The notes: a model not told the origin generated them from the sequence alone. 26,547 nucleotides of DNA from Paludibacter sp. UBA5753 (GCA_002427615.1 DIFH01000056.1:26697-53243); one strand, 5' to 3'. Numbered from the stretch's first letter, positions 1 through 10,800 are shown. Numbers and translations: made by a program.

Positions 1-34
1 GTCGAACTGAAAATCAAAAGGATATAAGAATAAA

Positions 35-50
35 GGGTGCTGAGTAGTTA
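35..50 (+). repeat. Partial copy of a GGGYGCTGAGTAGTTA repeat
   Basis: This stretch reads GGGTGCTGAGTAGTTA and matches 4799-4814 (GGGCGCTGAGTAGTTA) at 15 of 16 bases. It lies in the non-coding leader before the first gene. The longer element at 4799-4863 has a matching inverted arm. I see no such arm here, so this looks like a degenerate or half copy. The function is unknown. Confidence 0.45.
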
Positions 51-99
51 AAGAATTAGTTTGGCAATTTAACTGACTGAAATTTAATTTTTTACAGAA

Positions 100-1413
100 G
101 TGATAGAGACAACGCAATATATTTTACGGTTTTTATTGGGCGAAGACATTTCGCCTGAGATAATCAATCAGGTAGGTTATACGTCCGACGAAAACGAATT
201 TGATAAATTCAAACTGATCGTTAAACCTTCCGAATTTTTCAACAAAGAGATCTATGGAACCGAACTTTCCCTTCCGAATCTGCCTTTGAAAATCTGGGAA
301 GAAACACCTATATTGTTTGGCGAACCAACAGTTGAAATAATTGGTGAAACTAAAATTCTACATGCCGATTTGGTTGCCAGTACTTATTTTTTGATTTCCC
401 GTTACGAAGAAATGGTACGCAAAAATGTGCGGGATATTTACGGTCGTTTTCCGGGGAAAGAATCTCTACCCTACCGCGCCGGTTTTATTGATCGCCCTTT
501 GGTTGACGAGTACGGAAGACTTCTGCGCCGGCAATTGCGCGAAATGGGAGTAGAAGTTCCCGAGCCGCCAAAACAAATCAAAAAAATATATCTTACGCAC
601 GATGTTGACCAGATTGCCCATTTTAGGAATGTGCGAAGTTTAATCGGCGGACTTTTACGGGGGATAAAACGACCAAAAGAAAGTCAGAAAGCGATGAAAA
701 GCTTTTTTGGAGGCTTGCGCTACGACCCCTGGTACACATTTCCTTTTCTCTTCAAAATTGATAATGAACTGAAAACCAAACTTGGCTCTGACCGTTGCGA
801 GATAGTTACTTTTATCCGTAGCGGGGGAAGTAAATATAAACAGGACAAACCGCTTGCCAACCTTGTTCATCCCGACTATAAAAATTTATTAAGTTACTGC
901 AAACGAAAAAACATAAATATCGGCCTGCATACCAGCTACGAAGCGGGGGTTCGCCCCAGCCTGATTATCGAGGAAAAACATAAACTTGAGAAAGTAACAA
1001 AAACAAAAATCATTTACAACAGAAATCATTTTCTGAACAGTCGCGAACCAATCGACATGCTTACACTGATAGATGCCGGCATAACTGATGATTTTACCAT
1101 GGGATATGCCGATATGGCAGGCTTCCGTCTCGGAACCTGCCGACCCGTGAAATGGATTAACCTGTTAACCAGGGAAGTGAGCCAGTTAACGTTACATTTT
1201 CTGACCATTATGGACGGAACATTAAGTGATAAACGCTATATGTATATGAATGCCCACGAGGCTTATGAATATTGCCAACAACTGATTAATTATATTGAAA
1301 GTTACAATGGAGAACTTGTTCTGCTCTGGCACAACACTTCAGTCGAAAAAACAGCCCAATCCTATCACCGCAAATTATATCGCGACCTGATTAAACTCCT
1401 GCAAACAAAGTAA
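100..1413 (+). CDS. Polysaccharide deacetylase-like protein
   Basis: A 437-residue soluble protein resembling the Bacteroidota polysaccharide-deacetylase-like family usually found in capsule and LPS gene clusters. An N-terminal region of about 150 residues precedes a NodB-like fold. LTHDVD (165-170) corresponds to the first catalytic motif with its Asp. GLHTSYEA (275-282) corresponds to the second, but the usual second metal-binding His is a Glu (E281). RNHFL (308-312) and LVLLWHN (405-411) are further conserved-looking blocks. The start is GTG: an in-frame stop at 85-87 leaves no other start for many codons. No signal peptide is visible, so a cytoplasmic location is inferred. The gene is separated by two bases from the following glycosyltransferase gene, which implies cotranscription and a shared role in surface-glycan synthesis. 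The substrate is unknown, and a non-catalytic role is possible. Confidence 0.75.
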   Translation: MIETTQYILRFLLGEDISPEIINQVGYTSDENEFDKFKLIVKPSEFFNKEIYGTELSLPNLPLKIWEETPILFGEPTVEIIGETKILHADLVASTYFLISRYEEMVRKNVRDIYGRFPGKESLPYRAGFIDRPLVDEYGRLLRRQLREMGVEVPEPPKQIKKIYLTHDVDQIAHFRNVRSLIGGLLRGIKRPKESQKAMKSFFGGLRYDPWYTFPFLFKIDNELKTKLGSDRCEIVTFIRSGGSKYKQDKPLANLVHPDYKNLLSYCKRKNINIGLHTSYEAGVRPSLIIEEKHKLEKVTKTKIIYNRNHFLNSREPIDMLTLIDAGITDDFTMGYADMAGFRLGTCRPVKWINLLTREVSQLTLHFLTIMDGTLSDKRYMYMNAHEAYEYCQQLINYIESYNGELVLLWHNTSVEKTAQSYHRKLYRDLIKLLQTK

Positions 1414-1415
1414 CA

Positions 1416-2531
1416 ATGCAAAAAACAGCCATAGTTTGCGTTACCAACGACCTGACTACCGATCAGCGTGTTCATAAAACCTGCCTGACACTAAAAAAGT
1501 GTGGTTATTTTGTTATTGAATATGGTCGATTATTGCCCGAAAGCCTTTCCTTGGAACGTTCATACTTTACAAAGCGAAAAAAACTCTGGTTTCGTAGTGG
1601 TCCGCAGTTTTACGCCGAATATAATTTAAAATTGTTCTTTTATTTACTTTTCAATAAAGTAGATTTAATTTTTGCTAACGATCTCGACACGCTTCCTGCT
1701 GCATTTCTGGCAGCAAAAATCAAAAAGAAAAGACTAATTTACGATACACACGAATATTTCACCGAAACACCTGAATTGGTTAATCGTCCGCATATTCAGG
1801 CTATTTGGAGAAAGTTCGAAGATTATCTTTTCCCAAAACTTACCGATATTTTGACTGTAAATGAATCAATTGCGAAACTCTACAGCGATAAATACAACAA
1901 AAAAGTACTTGTAAGCCGCAACATTCCTATAACTTTTTTACCTGAAAAATTGAAATCGAGGAAAGAACTCGGCTTACCTGTGGATAAACGAGTAATTATT
2001 TTACAGGGAACGGGAATCAACATTCAACGTGGCGCAGAAGAAGCAGTTCTGTCCATGCAATACTTGAATAATGCAGTACTATTGGTTGTAGGAAGCGGCG
2101 ATGTTATTCCTATTTTAAAAGGGATGGTAGAAGAACTTAATATTCAGAACAAAGTCATTTTCAAAGCGAAAATGCCATTTGCCGAATTACGCCAATTTAC
2201 ACTGAACAGCGACCTCGGTTTGGCTATTGATAAAGATACTAATCTAAACTATCATTTTTCATTGCCTAACAAGCTGTTCGATTATATTCATTCAGGCATT
2301 CCAACGCTTTCATCAGGATTAGTGGAGCTGAAAGAGATTATCGACCAATACGATATAGGTTATTATATCAAGAATCACAATCCTAAACATATTGCGGAGG
2401 TCATTACTGACATTTTTGCCGATGAAGTACGTTACAATACCGTAAAACAAAATACAGCCAAAGCAAAAAAAGATTTGTGTTGGGAAAATGAAGAAAAGGT
2501 ACTGATATCTTTAATAAACGACAGGTTATGA
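1416..2531 (+). CDS. GT4-like glycosyltransferase
   Basis: A 371-residue protein with a two-Rossmann (GT-B) layout. The N-terminal half opens with a beta strand and the segment TNDLTTDQRVHKT, typical of Bacteroidota family-4-like glycosyltransferases. FANDLDTLPAAFLAAK and YDTHEYFTETPEL follow. The C-terminal half carries the donor-binding region with VVGSGDVIP, and LPNKLFDYIHSG at about residues 283-296, where GT4 enzymes bind the nucleotide sugar. It should transfer a sugar from an activated donor to a lipid-linked or growing surface polysaccharide on the cytoplasmic face. Donor and acceptor cannot be read from the sequence. It directly follows the deacetylase-like gene and ends ten bases before a strong hairpin, so it is the last gene of its unit. 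Confidence 0.82.
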   Translation: MQKTAIVCVTNDLTTDQRVHKTCLTLKKCGYFVIEYGRLLPESLSLERSYFTKRKKLWFRSGPQFYAEYNLKLFFYLLFNKVDLIFANDLDTLPAAFLAAKIKKKRLIYDTHEYFTETPELVNRPHIQAIWRKFEDYLFPKLTDILTVNESIAKLYSDKYNKKVLVSRNIPITFLPEKLKSRKELGLPVDKRVIILQGTGINIQRGAEEAVLSMQYLNNAVLLVVGSGDVIPILKGMVEELNIQNKVIFKAKMPFAELRQFTLNSDLGLAIDKDTNLNYHFSLPNKLFDYIHSGIPTLSSGLVELKEIIDQYDIGYYIKNHNPKHIAEVITDIFADEVRYNTVKQNTAKAKKDLCWENEEKVLISLINDRL

Positions 2532-2540
2532 ACGATAGTT

Positions 2541-2592
2541 ATATCAAGAAAAATCCTGAACTTAAATCTCAGTTCAGGATTTTTCTTGATAT
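2541..2592. terminator. Bidirectional terminator, 21-bp perfect stem
   Basis: Arms 2541-2561 and 2572-2592 are exact reverse complements over 21 bases, with a 10-base loop. On the plus strand the stem is followed by TTATTTTTT. The lower stem is rich in A on one side and T on the other. It sits between the stop codons of two convergent genes, and its right arm shares one base with the dsbD stop codon at 2592-2594. It therefore probably stops transcription from both sides. Confidence 0.88.
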
Positions 2593-4574
2593 TATTTTTT
2601 AAAATTTACTTTCCCTTTTTCAATCCATTTAATAAAATTTTCAGGATTTTCGTCGAATCCGAAGGATTTGTTCAGCGGATTTCCTTTGTTATCGAGTATC
2701 ACGTAAAAAGGCTGGGCGTTAGCGCCGAATTTTGTGCGTTGCAAGTAACTCCATTTATCGCCGATTGATTTTATGGTACGTGTTCTGCCATTCTCGTCCA
2801 CTTCGAAAGCTGAGGTTAAAGCCGTTTTATCATCCACAAATACCGAAATCAGTACAACATCATTTTCGAGTAAGTCTTTCACTCTCGGATCAGTCCAGAC
2901 CGAAGCTTCCATTTTACGACAATTTACGCAACCATAACCTGTAAAATCGACCACAACGGGCAAACCTTTCTGTGCCGCATAAGCCATACCTTCATCATAA
3001 TCGGTAAAAGCCGGATGCACTTCCTCGTTGTAGAGATTAAAATCCTGTGTGTATAAAGGAGGCGAAAAAGCGCTGATGGCTTTCAACGGGGCTCCCCACA
3101 AACCCGGAACCATATACACGGCAAACGACAGGGAAATGATGGCCAGGAAAGTTCCCAAAACCGACGAATGTTTACTTTCGCTATCGTGTGGAAAACGGAT
3201 TTTACCGAGTAGATAAAACCCAAGCATAGCAAAAATAACGATCCATAAGGCAAGAAATACTTCACGGTCGAGAATACGCCAACCGTAGGCCAGATCGGCC
3301 ACCGATAAAAATTTCAGAGCCAAAGCCAGTTCAAGGAAAGCCAAAACTACCTTGACGGTATTCAACCATCCACCCGAACGCGGCAGCGATTTGAGCATAG
3401 AAGGGAAAAAGGCAAAAAAAGTAAACGGAATGGCAAGAGCTACCGCAAATCCTAACATACCGATAGCCGGAGACAACAAGGATCCGCTACCCGATACTTC
3501 GACCAGCAAAGTACCGATAATAGGACCGGTACAGGAAAATGAAACCAGCACCAACGTAAATGCCATAAACAGAATACTTATAAATCCGACTGTCGAATCA
3601 GCTTTGGCATCCAGTTTTGTAGACCACGAAGCTGGTAAGGTAATTTCGAATGCCCCGAAAAACGAAATGGCAAATACCAGCAACATGCCGAAGAAAATCA
3701 GATTGAACACCGCGTTGGTCGACATACTGTTCAGTGCGCTTGCTCCAAAAATAAGTGTGATAAGAATGCCAAGCGTTACATAGATAAACACAATAGAGAG
3801 TCCGTATAAGGATGCATCCCTGCGTCCCCGTTTTTTATCATCCGAACGTTTAAGAAAGAAACTGACAGTCATTGGAATAATAGGCCAAACACATGGAGTG
3901 AATAACGCCAGAAAGCCTCCTGCCAAACCTGCAAGAAATATCAGCCACAAAGAAGTTTCGCCGGTAGCGCCTTCGGCATTCCCGAAAGCTTTCAGTTCTT
4001 CCACAACCGGACTCCAATAATCTGTTTTTCCCTCAACGGTAACAGTTTGCGCCACCGTACTGTCTGCCCCGACTGAGTCGGACTGAACAAGGTTATCAAC
4101 CGGCTTGGATGCTTCAACCAATTTGGAACCCAAATCAAAATATTCCTGAGTGGGCGGCAAGCAACTTTCGTCGTTACACACCATAAACTCGACATAACCT
4201 TTCAGCCTGACTTTTGCTGCATCGGCAAACGATATTTTTTGCACAAACACAGCGTCGTTGGCATACCAACTAAGTTTCATGTCGAAATTAGGATCGTAAA
4301 CTTCCTTCAGCTTCGACAAACCCTGAATTTTACCTTCAGGTTTTGCATTTTGAATATCTTCGAAAACTATTTTGGTAGGTCGCGGACCATCTTTAGGGAT
4401 GTCCATTCCGTATAAGTGCCAACCATCTTCTATGGTTGCTTTTATAATTACATCAGCCGTTGTCTTTCCTGTGTTTTTAAGTTCAAAGCTCCATTTTACA
4501 GGTTCGTAAATTTGTGAATATGAAACCAATGAAACGACAATTGCCAATAATGAAAATATAAATTTCTTTCTCAT
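2592..4574 (-). CDS. dsbD: Thiol:disulfide interchange protein DsbD
   Basis: A 660-residue inner-membrane protein that carries electrons from cytoplasmic thioredoxin to periplasmic thiol proteins. Domains in order: signal peptide (MRKKFIFSLLAIVVSLVSYS, 1-20); N-terminal periplasmic domain with the redox pair C133 and C138; a multi-helix membrane domain from about 205 to 500 with FTPCVWP (C228) and SFSCTGP (C348), the two membrane cysteines; and a C-terminal thioredoxin-like domain with the CVNC active site (C549, C552). The reading frame is open to 4631. I chose the ATG at 4574 because it starts directly at a signal peptide, while the extra 19 residues do not look like one and overlap a promoter-like box. 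It is a single-gene unit converging on the glycosyltransferase gene. All three modules and all six cysteines are present. Confidence 0.93.
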   Translation of the reverse strand: MRKKFIFSLLAIVVSLVSYSQIYEPVKWSFELKNTGKTTADVIIKATIEDGWHLYGMDIPKDGPRPTKIVFEDIQNAKPEGKIQGLSKLKEVYDPNFDMKLSWYANDAVFVQKISFADAAKVRLKGYVEFMVCNDESCLPPTQEYFDLGSKLVEASKPVDNLVQSDSVGADSTVAQTVTVEGKTDYWSPVVEELKAFGNAEGATGETSLWLIFLAGLAGGFLALFTPCVWPIIPMTVSFFLKRSDDKKRGRRDASLYGLSIVFIYVTLGILITLIFGASALNSMSTNAVFNLIFFGMLLVFAISFFGAFEITLPASWSTKLDAKADSTVGFISILFMAFTLVLVSFSCTGPIIGTLLVEVSGSGSLLSPAIGMLGFAVALAIPFTFFAFFPSMLKSLPRSGGWLNTVKVVLAFLELALALKFLSVADLAYGWRILDREVFLALWIVIFAMLGFYLLGKIRFPHDSESKHSSVLGTFLAIISLSFAVYMVPGLWGAPLKAISAFSPPLYTQDFNLYNEEVHPAFTDYDEGMAYAAQKGLPVVVDFTGYGCVNCRKMEASVWTDPRVKDLLENDVVLISVFVDDKTALTSAFEVDENGRTRTIKSIGDKWSYLQRTKFGANAQPFYVILDNKGNPLNKSFGFDENPENFIKWIEKGKVNFKK

Positions 4575-4589
4575 ATCATTATTTTTTTT

Positions 4590-4597
4590 CAAAACTA
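4590..4597 (-). promoter_or_regulatory. Possible -7 box for dsbD
   Basis: Read on the minus strand this is TAGTTTTG, a full match to the Bacteroidota -7 consensus TAnnTTTG. I see no good TTTG at the expected -33 position. Initiation here would give a leader of about 9 bases before the ATG at 4574. The support is weak because only one box is present. Confidence 0.3.
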
Positions 4598-4711
4598 CAA
4601 AAAGAACATGAATATATGAATGTTTATTCATTTGTATTCATAATTATTAACAACATTTTGGAGAAATATCCCCCAGTTGCGTTTCGCTTACCGGAGATTA
4701 TGCATACTTGA

Positions 4712-4742
4712 CTGCCGCAGGCAGGTTTAGCCCCGTCGGGGC
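4712..4742. repeat. Pair of GC-rich REP-like hairpins
   Basis: Two small hairpins stand five bases apart: CTGCC-GCA-GGCAG (4712-4724) and GCCCC-GTC-GGGGC (4730-4742). Both have 5-bp arms and 3-base loops and stand out from the A+T-rich surroundings. Neither is followed by a T-tract on the plus strand, so they are not ordinary terminators. The layout resembles repetitive extragenic palindromes. This is inference, since only one copy is in the window. Confidence 0.5.
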
Positions 4743-4798
4743 AAAAAGTTTAAATACATAACAATCAACTAAAGGACTGATTATTATCAAATTTATCA

Positions 4799-4863
4799 GG
4801 GCGCTGAGTAGTTACCTTTTCGTTCACTTACAAAGATATATTTTTCAATGTTCTCTCAGCGCC
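4799..4863. repeat. Inverted-repeat element ending in GGCGCTGAG
   Basis: GGCGCTGAG (4800-4808) and CTCAGCGCC (4855-4863) are exact inverted repeats flanking 46 bases. The left end is shared with 35-50. On the minus strand the interior contains TATCTTTG (4831-4838), a match to the -7 consensus TAnnTTTG, pointing toward dsbD. It could be a small mobile or repetitive element, or a structured 3' end for the sprA transcript, which stops at 4881. No transposase gene is nearby. Confidence 0.45.
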
Positions 4864-4880
4864 TTTAGCGCTAATCTTTA

Positions 4881-7800
4881 TTATCTGGTTAGCATAAACT
4901 TGAAACTGACGCCGAAATTGGTGGACGAAACAGGGAATGTCGACGAGATGAGCGGCGTACTCATTTGCCGGTCGAAAAACATTTGAATATTCACTTTTGA
5001 ACTGAACACATAATCGGCAATAATTTTCAGCGTCAAGAGTTTATTTCCGCTCGAAGCCTGTGTCAGGTTTTCATCAATTTTTCTCAATAAAGTTTTTATG
5101 TCTTTGTACGATAAATCGGCGCTTAATTTCAAATCGTTTTTCACACGTGATTGCTGGTTGTTTTTCAGTTTCAGAATTACATCAAAATCTTTCAACAGGT
5201 AACCCATACCCACTACAAATTCATCGGAAGCAGATTCAATCAACTGGGTACTCGAAAGATTCAATGCCAGATTCCGTTGTTTGCTATATTTAAGTGTAGC
5301 CGTCATGCTGTTCTTAAATGCGGCATTTATTCCGATAAGGGGACTGAATTGCTCTGAGAGCGAAACGGAAGAAATGTCGTAAGGCGACGAAGGAATAGGA
5401 TTGTCATTGTTAGCCTGATCGCGCACATAACCCAGGGCGCTGTCGTCTTCGCCATCCATAGCCACCCAGGTTGAATAGGAGGTGTAATTTCCGACACTAT
5501 AACGACAGGTATAAGCATGCGTCAGGCTTATCGATTTAAAATTATCCTTCACCCATTGTATGCGTGAAAGTCCGTCGTAGTTTACCCTCCAGTTAGGTAG
5601 AATATTTATTATCGAAAGGAAAGGATTTGTATCCATTGTATTTACATCTTTTCCCGTGTAAGCAGCCAGGAAAGCAGGAATCAATACATCGGTCGAATTC
5701 ACACTATAACTTCCCAGAGCTTCGTTATAATCTTTTCCGGCAATGGACGGATCTTCAGTAAAGAATCCTGTAGTCGGATATTTTGTTCCCCGATATTGTG
5801 AATTCAGGCGGTTGGCAATTATTTGGCGGTTAGCCAGGAAATTATCGAACACTTTAGATGCGTAATTATCTTCTGCAGTTCCGGTTCTCATAAAAGCCGT
5901 AGCAATAGCGATCTGTGTAATATTATAACTCCCTGTAAATGTTTTGGGCATGCCATCGAACATATACTGGATAGTCGTATTATCGGCTGTATAGCGTTTG
6001 GCATTCAGGTCGATTTTGAAACCGGGTATAGGCTCCAGACTGGCTTTGATATCGAGATCGGAAGTATAAGCCGTTGATGCGGGATTAATGATGGAATCGC
6101 TCATGTACAACCAATCCTTATCAACGGCATTTTGTATGGTGTTATCGTCGAAAAAACCAAAAGTATACGCGTAACCCGGTGCGGAAATTCCATTGCCATC
6201 TTTTGTCTGTCCCAGAAAACCGGCTTCAGGTTTAAATCCTGGCAGCACCATGCTGTTTGATTGACGATAAGTTATTGATGCCCTGCGGGTCATCATCAGC
6301 AAACGGGCAGTGAAATCAGCCGCTTTCCGGCCCGGGCTTTGCATGTTTGGATCGAGCGTTACAATGCTGATTGTTACACTGTCGGCATCAGATTTCGGCG
6401 TAACTTCGATCGTTGTCGGATTTATTGTTTTATAATTAACCGTTATTGGTTTCCCGTTTTTATCCAAAGCTCCCAACGAAAGTTTTTCGCTCCCCAACCT
6501 GTGGTTTACAGCAAGTTTCTTGTTTTTCTCTAATTTTACAACCTGTTTATAGGTTCTTGACTGGAATTTTTGGTTATTTGCCTGTTGCATGGAAAATTTG
6601 CGGTTCACTTCTTTCAGGTACTTCGATTTGTTATAAAGCGCTTCAAAATTTAACTGTCCATCGGCCGACCACGCTCCCATGGTAGTAGCCACATTACCCA
6701 CATCGGTTGCTCCGTTTATTAATGCAGAACGATTCCAGTTGTAGTTAGAATTATAGCCTGCATTTGCCATAACCCAATCGAAAAGCGGAATTTTATTAAT
6801 CGGCAAAGTCCACGAAGCAGAGAACACCTGCTGATAAGTGTACGGACTACCTAATTTACGGATATTCGACCAAACCGAATCACGCCAGGCCTCATAATAT
6901 TCTTTACCTATTTCCGGCGTGAAATAGGGCTCCTCGATATTGGCATTCATCGCCGTCTGCAAAGTAAAATGCATCGATCTGGAAAGGTCGTATTTAATGT
7001 CGAAATTCCGGTTCCACATAAAATCCTTACTGAAATTCAAATCAAAATTATTGGCGCTGCCGGTTTGTGTCAAATCCCTGAGCTTAACCTGCGAAAACAA
7101 TCGATTCATATCAGAATTGAAACTCAGCGATGATGGTAAATAATTGAAGTTCAAGTCAGACAATATCTTGAATGCCGGTTTGTTTAACGCTTTAATATTT
7201 TTGAACGGTTCAAAGGGTTTCGGGTTAAACGAGAAATTGTAATTCACGGCTGCACGTTCCTGTTTTTCGAGATTCCGCTCTACCTCTGCGCTCGTCTGGT
7301 TCCGTTCGCTGTATGAATAGGTAAACGAAACATTGGCCGGATCGTAAAACTGCGGATTTTTACTTTTTATATTAATTTTTGCAGAAGAAATATTAAAACT
7401 CCTTGATTTGCTGACAGTTTGTGAAACCATGATTAAAGTATCCCTATCCTTTTGGTTTTGAATATTGTCGAGCGCATCGCTTAGCAAAACGTCTTCATCG
7501 AGCGGATTATACTTCGGCGTTATCGTTTCGTTGGTGTACGAAAAATAAGCCGGCAATTGAATTTTGGCTTTTTCGGGCAGGAAACGTCCCAACTCCATAT
7601 TGGTGGAAAAGTTCATCTGATACAAGTCGTCGGTACGGCGATCCATCACATTACTTTCTATGCTTCCGTAACCGGCGGTTTCCATCCTTCCTGACAAATT
7701 TACAGCTCCGATATCGGACAACCCGACAGCCATATTACCCATAGCCGCCCAACCGCCATCTTCGTCAAACTCCGACATGCGGAGTTCATTTACCCATATC

Positions 7801-10800
7801 TCGCCTGATTTTATATCGCCACTCACGTTCCGGATACCAATCATAATATTTTCTACCTCCGAAATCGTTGGATTCCCTACAACGCGGATTTTATTTTTCC
7901 CTTTATCGTAAAACGGTATCAAATCGGATATATACGAACCATCCTGTTTCGATTTATTTCGTTTAAGTTTTGCATCGGTAAGCGCCGAAAAAGGAAAATC
8001 AAACATATTTTCGGCCATCCATACTGTTTCGCGGTCAACGTCCGACTCTCCTGAATACACTCCCGCAGGAGTTAACTTCAACGGGATTTCATATTCATAA
8101 TAGTTATTTACCATATCCGAACCCAACCGGATAAAGCAAGTCAACTCATAATCTTTTAAATTACGAATATCATCGGGCAATTGTTCGGCGTGTACAAACA
8201 TTTGCAAACGCTTATACTGACGCATGTCATAGGAAGTTTTTTTATACACCGCACGTGCATCGTTCGGAGCAAGATTAGTTACCTTCATCACCATCGACTG
8301 CTCGTTCAGTTGTAAAATTTGTGTTTGACCCGGATCAACTTCTCTCGTAATACCCGGAGGCAAAACATAATTAATCGGCGTTTTATCCGAATTTTCTTCA
8401 ATATTCACCGCCTGTACATCCAATGCGCCGGTAGAGACCGGTAATTTTCCGACCGGATAAAGGTCTTTGCTGTAATTTCTCCATTCGCCCCTAACCAAAT
8501 CGAGTGTGGCAAAACGCAAATGCGTTTCTTTTTCAAAATTGGTCATAAACATACGAATAAACCGGATAGATTTAAAATTACGAATACTCCCTATTTTCTT
8601 GTTGTATTCACGAATCGGGATTTTAAACTGATACCAGGTAACTTCTTCCGAATTTCCATTGGCAAGATTTACCGTCGATGTATAACTGTCGGTAATGTGA
8701 TTCCGGCCGATTTGCATCGAATCGCGTTTGATGGAAACTTTATACTGATAATACTTTTCATATTCATTCAAGGTATTATCGCCGTTGACATCTTCTATAT
8801 CAGGTAACGACGTGGCTGTTGTTGCATAATCTTCGGTTGTATTCGTGGCATCGGGCGAGTTGCCTTCTGTTCCGTTATAACGTTTATACCGGGTAATGAT
8901 ATCTGCGTTTGCCTCATCATAATCCGTTGATTTATAAAATTGGTAATCATCGCCCGAAGGATCGTTCAATGGTGAAAACTTATCGTTTTCCATGCGTTGA
9001 CGAGTGTCGGCATTCACTTTTGCCTTCACTTTTTCTACATAATCGCTGTATACCGGGAATTTAAACTCATCTTCGGTCGACAAGCCATTTAACCCTACAT
9101 CCTGATAAAGCCGCGAACCGGGAGTATTATCAAAAGCAGTAACGGTGGATTGTGTTTTGGGAACACGACCCCAGATTGTTGTTTCGATTTTTGTTTCATC
9201 GCCGTTGATGGGTAAACCATGTTCAAATGCTTTCTTGCCGTCTTTCAGTATATCCTCGCTTACATCGCCCAGATTGAAATACAAATCACCGCCTTTGTCG
9301 GTGCCATTTTTATCGTATATAAACGGATCCATCATCCAAAACTCGATGTATTCGATATTGGAAGTTTCAAAATCGGTTGCATCCAATTTTCGCATAATCC
9401 CTCCCCAACGTTGTTTCGGGTTGGTAAGGTATCCATTTTCATCCATTCCGTCCACATCCAGATTGTAAGGTCCCCGTTCAGTCGGGAAGAACGATAGATT
9501 CATGACGGAAAGCAAGGCGCGATCGGTTAAAAGATAGTTTTTATTCGGGAAAACTTCTTTAATCAAGACATCGCGGGTATAATGATTGGACTGTGATTCA
9601 ACATTGTTTCTCAAGTTAGCCGGTGTGGTTCGTCCCGGATTTTTTGAATTCATAATCTGATCGACATAATACCAGGCTAATAAAGCTCTGTTTTTGCCGT
9701 ATTCAACCGTCGTGCTCGACGCTTCGGGGAAAAGCGAATCATCGTAGGGATTGTAGGGCGTTGAAGCCAGATACCAATTGACGGGATAATGCAAGTCGAT
9801 TGAGGTTTTGGTTGATTCAAAATCATCGAGATAAGCCAGCCCCTGCGATCCCACCACATTGGAATGTCCGGGAATTAATTGTGCAAATTCTGCATTTAGA
9901 GCTATTGACGAAGGTTTTGTAGCATTCACAAAAGGCAGTTTATCGAGCATGTTGGTCAGCCATTGCGACTCGCCCCGCCACGAGGTGTTCAGTCCCCAAA
10001 TAGTATTCGAAATGGGTTCGTTGCCTGTATTCACTTTTTTGGTCAGAGGAACCTCGGACAAGTGCATGATGGTTCCACCCAAACTGAAATCTTTATTAAA
10101 CTGGTATTCCAAATGTGTGCCAACCAACGATTTGCGTTGCATGCTGAACATGGATTGGTTTTCAAGCTTCACATCAATATTGGTTCCCGATTCAATGATA
10201 GACTGATTCAAAATAGTTACCGTACCCATTGTGTAATCTACCGTATAATCAACGTTTTCCGTTAACGTGGCTCCGCCTGCAGTAACGGTTACCGACCCTC
10301 TTGGTACATTCATGGCGTTGAGTCTGATTTCCGAACCACTCGAAGCTTTATATTCGCCTACAATGCGGAATTTATTTTTCTCGCTTAATTCCTGCGCTAC
10401 AACAAGCGTCGAGTCGTACAATTCCTGAAAGATATATTTTTGGGCAATGGCATCATTCCCGATTTCTTTTTTCAAATGCGACCCAAAAGGTTCAAGCACA
10501 GGGAAAATAATTCTTCCCGATGATGAGAAAGCCGTTAATCCTTCGATATAATCGAATTTTCCATCGGGATTTGTATTGTTTTTTGTATCTAACCGGTCCA
10601 GGTTCATCACCCTGAGCAGCAATTTATTCTTTATATTTCCTTCGGTAATATACTGCATATCAGTACCAACTGAATCGTTCCGATAGACAACATTCAAGGT
10701 AAATTTATCGCTTTGAATTTGCATAGCCCCCAGAAAATATACGTTTTTCATCATTAAATCCCACATAGCCAACTGAGGCGATTGCGCCGTGCTTTTCAAC

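Larger units (their letters stand above)
4575..4880. other. Non-coding gap rich in hairpins and repeats
   Basis: This 306-base stretch lies between sprA and dsbD, both on the minus strand. I found no credible gene on either strand. It holds a possible dsbD promoter box near 4590, two small GC-rich hairpins at 4712-4742, a longer inverted-repeat element at 4799-4863, and the 10-base palindrome TTAGCGCTAA at 4865-4874 just past the sprA stop. The rest is A+T-rich with no recognised structure. Confidence 0.6.

Noticed and set aside
1..99. Possible C-terminal tail of an upstream gene before 100
   Set aside because: One frame ends at a stop at 25-27 and another at 45-47, but fewer than 15 codons are visible in each. 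There is too little to support a call.
3352..3783. A 143-codon plus-strand frame opposite dsbD
   Set aside because: It is the antisense of the DsbD membrane domain, with low-complexity Asn/Ile/Pro composition and no family resemblance.
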